Shown: one piece after another, positions 1 through 6,475 of the stretch
Layout: each line of letters starts with the position of its first letter
Numbering within the stretch: the stretch's first letter is position 1
From: Mycobacterium sp. SMC-8
Lineage (GTDB): Bacteria > Actinomycetota > Actinomycetes > Mycobacteriales > Mycobacteriaceae
Reading direction: 5' to 3'
Assembly (NCBI RefSeq): GCF_025263565.1
Contig: NZ_CP079865.1
Coordinates: forward strand, 1,860,001-1,924,000
Length of the DNA stretch: 64,000 nt
Position numbers and translations under genes: made by a program
Notes under the pieces: generated by a model
Told to the model about the DNA's origin: nothing
What the model saw: only the letters and a program-made list of their open reading frames with translations
Databases searched by the model: none

Positions 1-208
1 GTGTGGCGCGGGTCAGCTGAGACCAAACAGGATGGTCGCAATGGTCCTTTCGCAGTGCAGAAGTGGCTGCTGATAAGCAGCGTGGGCTCTGGAATCACGC
101 GTGAGCAGGAATCGGGTTCCGGCAAGGACTTCTGGGGAACCCTGTCCGCCTCGGCGCCGGCAGGCGGACTCGATCGATAGATGCAGCCGCTGCGGCGCAG
201 CGGGCAGA

Positions 209-1348
209 TCAGCGACTGCGTAGCGTTAGGGCTAAGTGGGTGTTGTCCGGTAGCTCGCCCGGTGCAACCAGGGCGATCCAGCCGCCGCGGCTGAGTACTG
301 TTTCGATGAGTTCGTCGACGGCGTCGTCGATGACGTCGGGGTGATCGACATCGGTTGCGGGGATGAGCGTGTCCCCGGTGTCGTCGAGGCGGGCGGGGTA
401 GTAGTACTGCTCTTCGACGGCGAGCATCTCGGGGCGTTCCCAGCGGGCGGCCAGCCAGGCACTGTCGATGTCGCGCAGTACTCGTCCGGTGCGGGCGCGA
501 CGCTCCACGTGGCCGAGAGCTTCTTGGCCCCGTGATGTCAGGTAGTCACGCAGCACCGGGCGGATGAGGTCCACCAGGCCTTCGGTGGGGGTGGTGAGGT
601 GGTTGCCTTTCACGGTGCCGGCCAGGCGGGCGGTGTTGCGGGACAGGTTGTGAAAGGTGGAGGCGGTCGGTTCGGCGGCGGCCAGCACGAGCGGTGTGGG
701 GTTGAGCTTCAGCGCGGCGCCCAGTGCGCGGTCGACGCGGCGCAAGAAGTCGTCGGGCCGTTCGGCGGTGCTGCCCCGGTTCTTGCCGGTGACGCGTCGG
801 TGGATGGGGAAGGCGCCGGCGGGGGAGGGGGTGAGGGTGGCGCCATGTCCGTGCAGGAGGCGGGCTTGGTCGGTGGACAGCAGGAGCACGGTGTGGCGTG
901 GGGTGTGGTGGAGGGCGCGCACCAGGTCGCGGGTGGCGAAGGTGGGATCGATGACGCAGCGGTCAATCACGGGAACCGGCAGAGTGGCCCAGCAGCTGTA
1001 AGCGCGGTTGACGAACAGCGCTATTGCTCGGTCAGCGGGTTGGCCGAGCGCTTCGGTGATCATCGCCGACAGCGCATCAAGCAGCGCAACGGCGTCCGTG
1101 CAGCCTTCGACCGCTAGCCGTTGACGCGCCTGACTCGCGAGGGATCGCAGCGTGGCGATGTCCTTGCCCCCCGGGCGGGGGCCGGGCTGGGTGCTGGCCA
1201 AGATGGAGATGCTCGGATCGGACCGCATCGACTGCAGCACGGTCACCATGTCTGTAGTGACCGGGACGAGGTGGTCGGTGTCGGTGATGCCGAATGCGGT
1301 TGCGACAGCTGATGTATCGCCGATGCGGTGGGGGGCGGATGGGGTCAT
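209..1348 (-). CDS. baeRF3-like protein (release-factor-like family)
   Basis: This protein of about 379 residues resembles the bacterial archaeo-eukaryotic release-factor-like family 3, a group suspected of acting on ribosomes but without a proven reaction. Recognisable stretches are ISILASTQPGPR near residue 47, PADRAIALFVN near 104 and HTVLLLSTDQARL near 152. I start it at the ATG at 1348; the open frame also allows a GTG at 1384, and neither has a strong ribosome binding site. An IS1380 element begins about 45 bases upstream, so the native leader now lies 1.67 kb away. Before insertion, the minus-strand manganese-type riboswitch at 3091-3201 would have been in its leader. The family call rests on motif recognition only. 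Confidence 0.7.
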   Translation of the reverse strand: MTPSAPHRIGDTSAVATAFGITDTDHLVPVTTDMVTVLQSMRSDPSISILASTQPGPRPGGKDIATLRSLASQARQRLAVEGCTDAVALLDALSAMITEALGQPADRAIALFVNRAYSCWATLPVPVIDRCVIDPTFATRDLVRALHHTPRHTVLLLSTDQARLLHGHGATLTPSPAGAFPIHRRVTGKNRGSTAERPDDFLRRVDRALGAALKLNPTPLVLAAAEPTASTFHNLSRNTARLAGTVKGNHLTTPTEGLVDLIRPVLRDYLTSRGQEALGHVERRARTGRVLRDIDSAWLAARWERPEMLAVEEQYYYPARLDDTGDTLIPATDVDHPDVIDDAVDELIETVLSRGGWIALVAPGELPDNTHLALTLRSR

Positions 1349-1387
1349 GGTCACGGCAGGTCCCGTCTGGAAAGGCCTCAACACCGC

Positions 1388-1392
1388 CTAAG
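1388..1392. repeat. Left target-site duplication of the IS1380 element
   Basis: The five bases CTAAG directly outside the left inverted repeat recur in the same orientation directly outside the right repeat at 3065-3069. IS1380-family elements make duplications of four to five bases, so this marks the insertion point. Confidence 0.85.
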
Positions 1393-1422
1393 CCTCGATC
1401 CACCGATCAGCTGATTGCGTGG
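1393..1422 (+). repeat. Left terminal inverted repeat of the IS
   Basis: The left end begins CCTCGATCCACCGAT. It matches the reverse complement of the right end at 21 of 30 positions, with the best agreement in the first 18 bases. Confidence 0.85.
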
Positions 1423-1549
1423 TGATGAGTTCGATTGTGCGGCTTGATTCTGGTGTGTGCAGTGGTGTGCGTACCAGGGATCGCCCGGCCTCGCTGTCGG
1501 GTTGTTCCTGTTGGTCTTTCGCGTCGCGGGATGGGTTGAGAGGACCTGG

Positions 1550-2944
1550 TTAGGCGATGATGGGCCGATTTTGGTGAGACAGGCTGCCGAACAGGGTGTT
1601 CCAGGCATGTTCCCAGGGCCAGTCTCGTGGTAGGTGCAGGGTCAGCCGGCGGGCTGAGGACGCGATACGGGCTGGGACGCTGATCAGCGTTCGGCGGATG
1701 GTAGCGGTGCGGGCTTTGGCCAACGGTCCCCTGGTAAGGGTCGCGGCGGCGCGGGTGAGGTTGAACGCCATGGTGGCCATGACCAGCCAGGCGGCGTTGG
1801 CGGTGAATTTCCCTGAGGGCAGGTGAGCCAGGGCGGAGTTCTTCAGGTCGGCATGAACCTGTTCGATGATGGCGTGGCCGCGGTGGGTCTTGTCGGCGGT
1901 GACGGTGTCCAGATCAGTGGTGGTGAAGAACGCGTGGAAGCGCCAGGTGTCGAACAAGGTCTGCTGCCCGTCACTGCCGGTGGTGTTGAGGTCGGGGATG
2001 CGGCGCACCACCAACCGGCCGGGCACCTGCTGGCTGGCTTTCTTGGAACTGAACGCGGTGAATCCGATCTCGGCGACCTCGGCGCGGGAGATCCATCGCT
2101 TGGTGGGTTCGTCGTATATGGCGTCGGTGTACTCGATCGGTGTCCACGCGTCGTCGGGGATCTGGGCGATCGCGGTTTTGACTTTGGTGTCCATCCGCAC
2201 CGTGATCGATACCTCAGCGCCGCCGCGCAGTGCTGCAGCGACGGTGGGATGGCCGTAGAAGGCTGAATCGGCTCGCAGCAGCGGCTTGCCGGTGGCTTCG
2301 GGGCTGCGCAGACGGTTCACGGTGGCCAGGGTGTCGGCGATGATCCGCTTGGCTCCCCGTGGTGAGCCGCACGATCCTTTGCGCAGACGGGCACCGGTGA
2401 TCACCGGCGCACCGGCGGTAGTGGTGAGCGTGGCGATCAACGCGTTGAGCCCGCGGACCCGGGTGTAGCCGTATCCGGATCCTTGTTTGGCATAGCCGTG
2501 GACTTCGATGATGGTGTCGTCCAGATCGACCAGGATCGGGCCGTCGATCCCGGCCAGCAGCGGGGTGCGGGCATGCAGGCCCGCCAGGAACCGGGAGGCC
2601 ACCGCGTCGAGTTGGCGGACATGCCCGAAGGTGAATGCGCGCAGGAACGACCCCAAGGTCGAGGGTGCATACGGGCGGTCGAACACGGTGCCCATCGCCC
2701 CGTGCCGCAATAAGGCCATGTCATCGATGCTGTCGGCTCCGGCCACCATGCCTGCGACCAGGCAGGCGACTTTCGCGCCACTGTTGGAGCCCTTGTCGGT
2801 CGGGACGCTGAGATGCTCATCCGCCAGTGCGGCCAGGCCGCACTGGCCGGCCAAGGCGGCCATCGGGACCAGCCCGGCGCACGACACCAGATTCGGGTCA
2901 TCGAAGACTGCTGAGGCTACGGGCCGGGTGTGAGATAGTTGCAT
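1550..2944 (-). CDS. IS1380-family transposase
   Basis: This 464-residue protein is the DDE transposase of the surrounding element and would catalyse cut-and-paste movement. The catalytic acidic residues are visible in order: VDLDDT at about residues 139-144, RADSAFYGH at about 224-232 and EQVHADLKN at about 361-369. The length matches full-size members of the family and there is no frameshift. The start is the ATG at 2944. Transcription runs toward the baeRF3-like gene, so read-through from the element could drive that gene now that its own leader is separated. Confidence 0.95.
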   Translation of the reverse strand: MQLSHTRPVASAVFDDPNLVSCAGLVPMAALAGQCGLAALADEHLSVPTDKGSNSGAKVACLVAGMVAGADSIDDMALLRHGAMGTVFDRPYAPSTLGSFLRAFTFGHVRQLDAVASRFLAGLHARTPLLAGIDGPILVDLDDTIIEVHGYAKQGSGYGYTRVRGLNALIATLTTTAGAPVITGARLRKGSCGSPRGAKRIIADTLATVNRLRSPEATGKPLLRADSAFYGHPTVAAALRGGAEVSITVRMDTKVKTAIAQIPDDAWTPIEYTDAIYDEPTKRWISRAEVAEIGFTAFSSKKASQQVPGRLVVRRIPDLNTTGSDGQQTLFDTWRFHAFFTTTDLDTVTADKTHRGHAIIEQVHADLKNSALAHLPSGKFTANAAWLVMATMAFNLTRAAATLTRGPLAKARTATIRRTLISVPARIASSARRLTLHLPRDWPWEHAWNTLFGSLSHQNRPIIA

Positions 2945-3034
2945 CTACGAGATGCCCTTCGTTGTGGCCGAATGTGATCTTAGAGAAATCTCATTCTTTC
3001 ACCACGACAGGGCATTTCGGCGTTACAACCCACT

Positions 3035-3064
3035 CCGCGCCGCTACCTAATCGGTGTATCCAGG
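3035..3064 (-). repeat. Right terminal inverted repeat of the IS
   Basis: Read on the minus strand the right end begins CCTGGATACACCGAT. It pairs with the left repeat at 1393-1422, differing at positions 4 and 8 within the first 15 bases. Confidence 0.85.
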
Positions 3065-3069
3065 CTAAG
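3065..3069. repeat. Right target-site duplication of the IS1380 element
   Basis: CTAAG here duplicates the five bases at 1388-1392 and closes the insertion. Confidence 0.85.
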
Positions 3070-3090
3070 CGGGTGTGATGCGCTCTAGAA

Positions 3091-3201
3091 CGAGGTCTTC
3101 CTCGGCCCGTCAGCGACTCTGATCAAGCGGGCTGCCTGCGCCGGGTCCGGATGGCCGGAACGTGTTGACGAACGTCAGGCTGAAATGAGGTACTCCCCTC
3201 G
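3091..3201 (-). promoter_or_regulatory. yybP-ykoY (manganese) riboswitch, orphaned by the IS
   Basis: On the minus strand the closing helix P1 is CGAGG at 3201-3197 paired with CCTCG at 3095-3091. It is followed by the conserved GGAGTA and preceded on the 3' side by AAGA. The second conserved arm reads CGTCAACACG, a hairpin TCCGG/CCGGA, then CCGGCG, the hallmark loop of this class. The class senses manganese and usually controls exporters or TerC-type proteins. The IS begins 27 bases beyond the aptamer, so no gene follows directly. The aptamer was probably the leader of the baeRF3-like gene before insertion; that link is inference. Confidence 0.8.
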
Positions 3202-3206
3202 ACCCC

Positions 3207-3235
3207 AGAATGACGAACTCCAGTTCGCGTGTCAA
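3207..3235 (-). promoter_or_regulatory. Promoter with palindromic operator, minus strand
   Basis: On the minus strand TTGACA (3235-3230) is separated by 17 bases from CATTCT (3212-3207). The spacer holds the imperfect palindrome GACGAACT-CC-AGTTCGCG (given as the plus strand, 3212-3229). A transcript would start at the 5' edge of the riboswitch at 3201. The arrangement mirrors the plus-strand promoter at 3713-3741 almost base for base. Confidence 0.75.
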
Positions 3236-3264
3236 GGAGTTGTCATGGTGAGGTCGACAAGCGA

Positions 3265-3627
3265 TTACGACCGCGCAGTCGGGCCGAGCGCCGAAATGAG
3301 GTCGGCGACGCGATGGTGAGCCTCCAGCGGGTGGCGTAGGTGCCCGTCGGGGTTAATTTGGTAGTGATTGCGGCGGCCGACTTTCGTGCGCGTGAGGTAG
3401 CCGCCGAGGATCAGGTCGGACACGATCAGTTGCACTGCGCGGCTTGTGATTCCGACACGTGCGGCGATCTTGGGCAGAGTTTGGTGTGGGTCGTCGGCGA
3501 GGCAGAGCAGTACATGGGCGTGGTTGCTCAGGAAGGTCCACGATCCCCCGGCCGCCGCTCCGCTGCCCGCAGTGCCGTGCGGGGCGTCGAGCGCCGAGTT
3601 CACGGCGGAGGGTTCAGCGGATCGCAT
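3265..3627 (-). CDS. Winged-helix (MarR/ArsR-like) transcriptional regulator
   Basis: This small DNA-binding protein of about 120 residues has a winged-helix core: TFLSNHAHVLLCLADDP, then PKIAARVGITSRAVQLIVSDL as the recognition region and GYLTRTKVGRRNHYQI as the wing. The tail HPLEAHHRVADLI is typical of a family common in mycobacteria. I prefer the ATG at 3627; the frame stays open to an ATG at 3738 that lies inside the TerC promoter. The gene is flanked on both sides by the same promoter-palindrome-riboswitch cassette, so it probably binds GACGAACT/AGTTCGTC and represses both outward transcripts and possibly itself. The binding role is inferred from context. Confidence 0.75.
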   Translation of the reverse strand: MRSAEPSAVNSALDAPHGTAGSGAAAGGSWTFLSNHAHVLLCLADDPHQTLPKIAARVGITSRAVQLIVSDLILGGYLTRTKVGRRNHYQINPDGHLRHPLEAHHRVADLISALGPTARS

Positions 3628-3712
3628 GCCGACGACGTTAAGGCATGGAAACTCGGTGACGCCAGAACGCACTCGAACCGGGATCGAAAACCTACGGTGT
3701 GCTGCATCCGGC

Positions 3713-3741
3713 TTGACAGACGAACTGAAGTTCGTCATTCT
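3713..3741 (+). promoter_or_regulatory. Promoter with perfect palindromic operator for the TerC gene
   Basis: TTGACA (3713-3718) and CATTCT (3736-3741) are separated by 17 bases. The spacer and the edge of each box are covered by the palindrome GACGAACT-GA-AGTTCGTC (3719-3736), with perfect 8-base arms. A repressor bound there would block polymerase directly. The predicted start, near 3748, coincides with the first base of the riboswitch helix. Confidence 0.8.
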
Positions 3742-3749
3742 TGGTCCGT

Positions 3750-3859
3750 GGAGGGGAGTACCCGCCTCGCTCGGATCGTCATTACGGCAGCCCCCTGCGG
3801 CTGCCCGGTCTGAGCACCACCGCTCGCAATACCAGCGTGCGATGGTTGGGGAGACCTCC
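3750..3859 (+). promoter_or_regulatory. yybP-ykoY (manganese) riboswitch upstream of the TerC gene
   Basis: P1 is GGAGG (3750-3754) paired with CCTCC (3855-3859), followed by GGAGTA and preceded on the 3' side by GAGA. The other conserved arm is CGTCATTACG, the hairpin GCAGCC/GGCTGC and CCGGTCT, within a stem GCTCGGAT/GTCTGAGC. This matches the class pattern in the known bacterial examples. TerC/Alx-type genes are established targets of this riboswitch. The 3' strand of P1 is also one arm of the ribosome-binding-site hairpin at 3855-3882, which gives a simple switching mechanism. Confidence 0.88.
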
Positions 3860-3882
3860 GGTTCACCCGTTCGAACCGGAGG
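3855..3882 (+). promoter_or_regulatory. Anti-Shine-Dalgarno hairpin (riboswitch expression platform)
   Basis: CCTCCGGTTC (3855-3864) and GAACCGGAGG (3873-3882) form a perfect 10-bp stem with an 8-base loop. The 3' arm contains GGAGG, the ribosome binding site of the ATG at 3891. When the aptamer is folded, CCTCC is held in P1 and the site is free; otherwise it is masked. The sequence therefore predicts translational activation by ligand. Confidence 0.85.
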
Positions 3883-3890
3883 AAAAGCAC

Positions 3891-4868
3891 ATGGTTGTTC
3901 CGTTGTGGGCGTGGGCTGCGGTCCTTGGCGTCATCTTGGCCATGCTCGCCATCGACCTGTTCGCCCACCGTGACGCGCACGTCGTGACTGTGCGTGAGGC
4001 TGCCGCCTGGTCAGCGGTATGGGTTACCCTCGGGCTGGCCTTCGGGGCCATCGTGTGGTGGATGTGGGGGGCGGAGTTCGCCGCCCAGTACTACGCCGGC
4101 TACGTCATCGAGAAATCGCTCGCGGTCGATAACGTGTTCGTCTTCGCGATCATCTTCAGCTACTTCGCGGTGCCACGGGAATACCAGCACCGGGTGCTGT
4201 TCTACGGAGTACTCGGCGCGCTGGTATTCCGAGCAGTGTTCATCGCCGCCGGCTCAGTCCTGATCGCCAGCTTCGCCTGGATCCTGTACATCTTCGGCGC
4301 ATTCCTGGTAGCCACCGGAATCCGAATGGCGCTGCACCGCAACGAAACTATCAATCCCGAGCGCAGCATGGTGCTGCGGCTGTTTCGCCGCCTCATCCCG
4401 GTCACCGACACCTACCACGGCCAGAAATTCCTCATTCGGCAAGCCGGACGCTGGGTGGCCACTCCACTGCTGGCGGTACTCGTTCTGGTCGAGGTCACCG
4501 ACATCGTCTTCGCCGTGGACTCCATCCCCGCCATCTTTGCCGTCACCCAGCAACCGTTTCTGGTGTTCACCTCCAACGCCTTTGCCATCCTCGGCCTGCG
4601 AGCCATGTACTTCCTTCTCGCCGACCTGATGCACCGCTTCATCTATCTCAAATTGGGTCTCGCTCTGGTCCTGGTCTGGGTCGGCATCAAGATGCTGCTG
4701 CTGGAGATCTACAAAATCCCCACGGGCATTTCCTTGGCCGTCGTCGTCGCCCTGCTCACCATCGCCATTACCGCAAGCTGGATCCGCACCCGCAACAGCG
4801 CAACCCCGCTCACCGAAACGGCACGCGTGAGCCCACCGAAGATCGACACCTCCCACCCAAACCGATGA
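3891..4868 (+). CDS. TerC/Alx-family integral membrane protein
   Basis: This 325-residue polytopic membrane protein belongs to the TerC/Alx family, linked to manganese export, metal loading of exported proteins or tellurite resistance. The two signature acidic membrane motifs are present: KSLAVDNVFVFA near residues 75-86 and VTDIVFAVDSIPAIFAV near 202-218. About eight or nine hydrophobic helices are visible. I start at the ATG at 3891, which has GGAGG eight bases upstream; an earlier GTG in frame at 3741 lies in the promoter and is not used. The gene has its own operator-promoter and a manganese-type riboswitch, which supports a manganese role. Confidence 0.92.
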   Translation: MVVPLWAWAAVLGVILAMLAIDLFAHRDAHVVTVREAAAWSAVWVTLGLAFGAIVWWMWGAEFAAQYYAGYVIEKSLAVDNVFVFAIIFSYFAVPREYQHRVLFYGVLGALVFRAVFIAAGSVLIASFAWILYIFGAFLVATGIRMALHRNETINPERSMVLRLFRRLIPVTDTYHGQKFLIRQAGRWVATPLLAVLVLVEVTDIVFAVDSIPAIFAVTQQPFLVFTSNAFAILGLRAMYFLLADLMHRFIYLKLGLALVLVWVGIKMLLLEIYKIPTGISLAVVVALLTIAITASWIRTRNSATPLTETARVSPPKIDTSHPNR

Positions 4869-4958
4869 AGCGCCCCGCGAGGAAGGTCCGACTCCGCCAT
4901 GGACCGGATTGGCGAATACGTTCAGTGGGAAGCCAGTTCGAGAATCTAGAGTGCAGCC

Positions 4959-5399
4959 ATGACGCTGATCGAGGTCGAACCGCAGCCCCGTGTCGACACC
5001 CTGGTGCGTCTTCCCGGGGGTGGCGAGGCGCGCCGCACCGACTACGCCGGGGTGGTGTGGTTCGACGGCAAACCGGAGGCGGCAGGCATGCTGCTGCGCC
5101 GGGCCGCGAACGCGCCGAAAGGGATCAGGACGCCGAACGTGGAGGCGTCGTTCTACCTGCCCGACAGCCTGCCGTATTCGGGCGCTGCGCTCGCCGGCGC
5201 CGGGCTGAGCGTTTCCGTCGCGCTGTGTGGGTCCGGAGAGGTCAGTGCCGTCACCCGCGCGGCCGCCACCTTCGCCGCCGATCCGTCCGGTGAGCCGACG
5301 TGGATCCAGCTGTACCTGCAGGGTCATCTCGGGTGGCCCGCCGGCGTCAGCTACCGGGTGGTCGCCGTGACACCGCCCGATGCGGTGTTGCAGGGGTGA
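4959..5399 (+). CDS. Hypothetical protein (146 aa)
   Basis: I do not recognise the family. The product is soluble, with no signal peptide or membrane segment. It is rich in beta-like stretches such as YAGVVWFDGKPEAAGMLLRR near residue 30 and WIQLYLQGHLGWPAGVSYRVV near 115. Codon use is typical of the window, with strong G/C preference at third positions, so I take it as real. The ATG at 4959 is the first good start; no strong ribosome binding site precedes it. It lies alone between the TerC gene and the holin-like pair. Confidence 0.6.
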   Translation: MTLIEVEPQPRVDTLVRLPGGGEARRTDYAGVVWFDGKPEAAGMLLRRAANAPKGIRTPNVEASFYLPDSLPYSGAALAGAGLSVSVALCGSGEVSAVTRAAATFAADPSGEPTWIQLYLQGHLGWPAGVSYRVVAVTPPDAVLQG

Positions 5400-5461
5400 C
5401 CGCGCGAGGAAGAAGAGGCGAATGTCGTGACCGTGGGGGGACGGCTACCCACTGACGCGTT

Positions 5462-5475
5462 TGCGGAGCTCCGCA
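5462..5475. repeat. 14-bp perfect palindrome upstream of the holin-like gene
   Basis: TGCGGAG-CTCCGCA is a perfect palindrome, nested in a longer foldback CCCACTG (5448-5454) with CAGTGGG (5474-5480). It lies about 50 bases before the holin-like gene and could be an operator or a leader hairpin. No regulator is identified for it. Confidence 0.4.
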
Positions 5476-5524
5476 GTGGGCATCCGACGGACAAGTCCCG
5501 CCGGCGCTCAGGAGGTGAGATGCG

Positions 5525-5929
5525 GTGACGCATTCGAAGACGGAGCCATCGATGGGGGAGTTGGTGAGTCAACTCTCCGAGCAGACGTCACGGCTTGTCC
5601 GCGACGAGATGCGGTTGGCGCAGAAGGAGATGCAGGAGTCGGCCAAGCATGCCGGGCTGGGTGCGGGAATGGTCGGCGCTGCCGCACTGCTGTCCGTACT
5701 CGGCCTGGCGACGCTGATCGCCGGCGCGGTGGCGGCACTGGCACTGGCGCTGCCGGTGTGGTTGTCGGCGGTGATCGTCGCAGTCGTGTTGTTCGCCGGT
5801 GCCGGCATCGCGGCGCTGGTCGGGAAGAAGCACGCCGAACAGGTTCCACCGCCGGCCGCGCAATCCGTGGACAGCGTCAAGTCCGACATCGATGAGATCA
5901 AGGAGGCACGCCATGGCAGCAGGACCTGA
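5525..5929 (+). CDS. Actinobacterial holin-X-like (phage holin family) membrane protein
   Basis: This 134-residue protein fits the putative actinobacterial Holin-X/YqjE-like family. It has an amphipathic N-terminus with SQLVRDEM-like spacing, then two hydrophobic hairpins between residues 45 and 105, and a charged tail. Despite the family name these chromosomal proteins are usually membrane stress or envelope proteins, not lysis factors. The GTG start at 5525 follows AGGAGGTGAG. The DUF3618 gene downstream overlaps its end by 17 bases, so the two are probably co-translated, a common actinobacterial pairing. Confidence 0.8.
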   Translation: MTHSKTEPSMGELVSQLSEQTSRLVRDEMRLAQKEMQESAKHAGLGAGMVGAAALLSVLGLATLIAGAVAALALALPVWLSAVIVAVVLFAGAGIAALVGKKHAEQVPPPAAQSVDSVKSDIDEIKEARHGSRT

Positions 5930-6176
5930 CGCGCGGCCCGAGCCCGGGCCCGACGCCGGCATCGCCGAGCTTCAGGCTGACATCGAACAGACGCGCGGTG
6001 AACTCGGCGCAACGGTCGGTGCGCTCTCGGACAAGCTGGACGTCAAAGCACGCGCCCAACAGGCGGTCGCCGACGCCAAGCAGAACGCGTTGAGTCGGCC
6101 CGCCGTCCCGGTCGGCGCACTGCTCGCGGTGGTGGCCGGCATCGGTCTGGTCGTCTGGCTGCGGCGCCGCCGCTGA
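5913..6176 (+). CDS. DUF3618 membrane-anchored protein
   Basis: This 87-residue protein matches the DUF3618 layout: an N-terminal helix with IEQTRGELGATVGALSDKL near residues 24-42, then a single C-terminal transmembrane helix (VGALLAVVAGIGLVVWL) and an Arg-rich end. The function is unknown. The ATG at 5913 has AAGGAGG upstream and lies inside the end of the holin-like gene, so translation is likely coupled. It is probably a small envelope protein working with that partner. Confidence 0.85.
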   Translation: MAAGPDARPEPGPDAGIAELQADIEQTRGELGATVGALSDKLDVKARAQQAVADAKQNALSRPAVPVGALLAVVAGIGLVVWLRRRR

Positions 6177-6320
6177 CTAGTCGCCGTCCCCGTCGGGTTC
6201 GGTCAGCTCGGGCGCGATCTCCCGGGTTGCCATGCCGCCCTCGCGGCCGTGGTCTTCGGGACCGGGCCTGCCGCCGGCCGGCTCCTCGGCCTTCTTTTCA
6301 GATGTGCTGTCACCGGTCAT
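6177..6320 (-). CDS. Small acidic hypothetical protein (47 aa)
   Basis: This short gene encodes 47 residues beginning MTGDSTSEKKAEEPAGG and ending LTEPDGDGD. The product is hydrophilic, Gly/Glu/Asp-rich and without a membrane segment, so it is likely disordered. The ATG at 6320 has GAGGGAG seven bases upstream, a strong site that makes translation plausible. It converges on the DUF3618 gene with adjacent stop codons. I do not recognise a family. Confidence 0.55.
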   Translation of the reverse strand: MTGDSTSEKKAEEPAGGRPGPEDHGREGGMATREIAPELTEPDGDGD

Positions 6321-6475
6321 GTTCACTCCCTCTGTCTGGGTTCACCAGTACCCGCGCAGCACACCGGCCAGACATCCGTCCTCCGTGATCTTTGCTGAAA
6401 GTCCCTGAAGTGGGGTACCCCGGTGCGAAGATGCTGCTGACTGTCGGACGGCCTATTCGCAGTTGGGGGGCGCCC

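Larger units (their letters stand above)
1393..3064 (-). mobile_element. Complete IS1380-family insertion sequence
   Basis: The element is 1672 bp long, within the usual IS1380 range. It carries one transposase gene on the minus strand, imperfect terminal inverted repeats that both begin CCT, and 5-bp target duplications (CTAAG). All parts look intact, so the insertion is probably recent and the element may still be mobile. It sits between a riboswitch leader (3091-3201) and the baeRF3-like gene on the same strand. The target lies in the loop of a short hairpin that is rebuilt when the element is removed in silico (ACACCCGC, loop, GCGGTGT). Confidence 0.9.

Noticed and set aside
1..180. Open plus-strand frame from the left edge to TAG at 178-180
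   Set aside because: About 59 codons without family resemblance and with weak third-position GC bias. It may be the end of a gene, but I cannot support it. Nothing else is seen in 1-208.
599..1117. Long plus-strand frames opposite the baeRF3-like gene
   Set aside because: Glycine-rich reading typical of antisense frames in high-GC DNA; the minus-strand protein has family motifs.
3741..3890. N-terminal extension of the TerC protein from GTG 3741
   Set aside because: This stretch is riboswitch and ribosome-binding-site hairpin; the translated part has no TerC similarity.
5525..5929. Prophage suggested by the holin-family name
   Set aside because: No other phage genes are near, and the pair with DUF3618 is a common chromosomal arrangement.
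6412..6421. GGGGTACCCC palindrome as an AraC operator
   Set aside because: Single short palindrome with no second copy in the window and opposite polarity to the shared CCCC-N4-GGGG motif.
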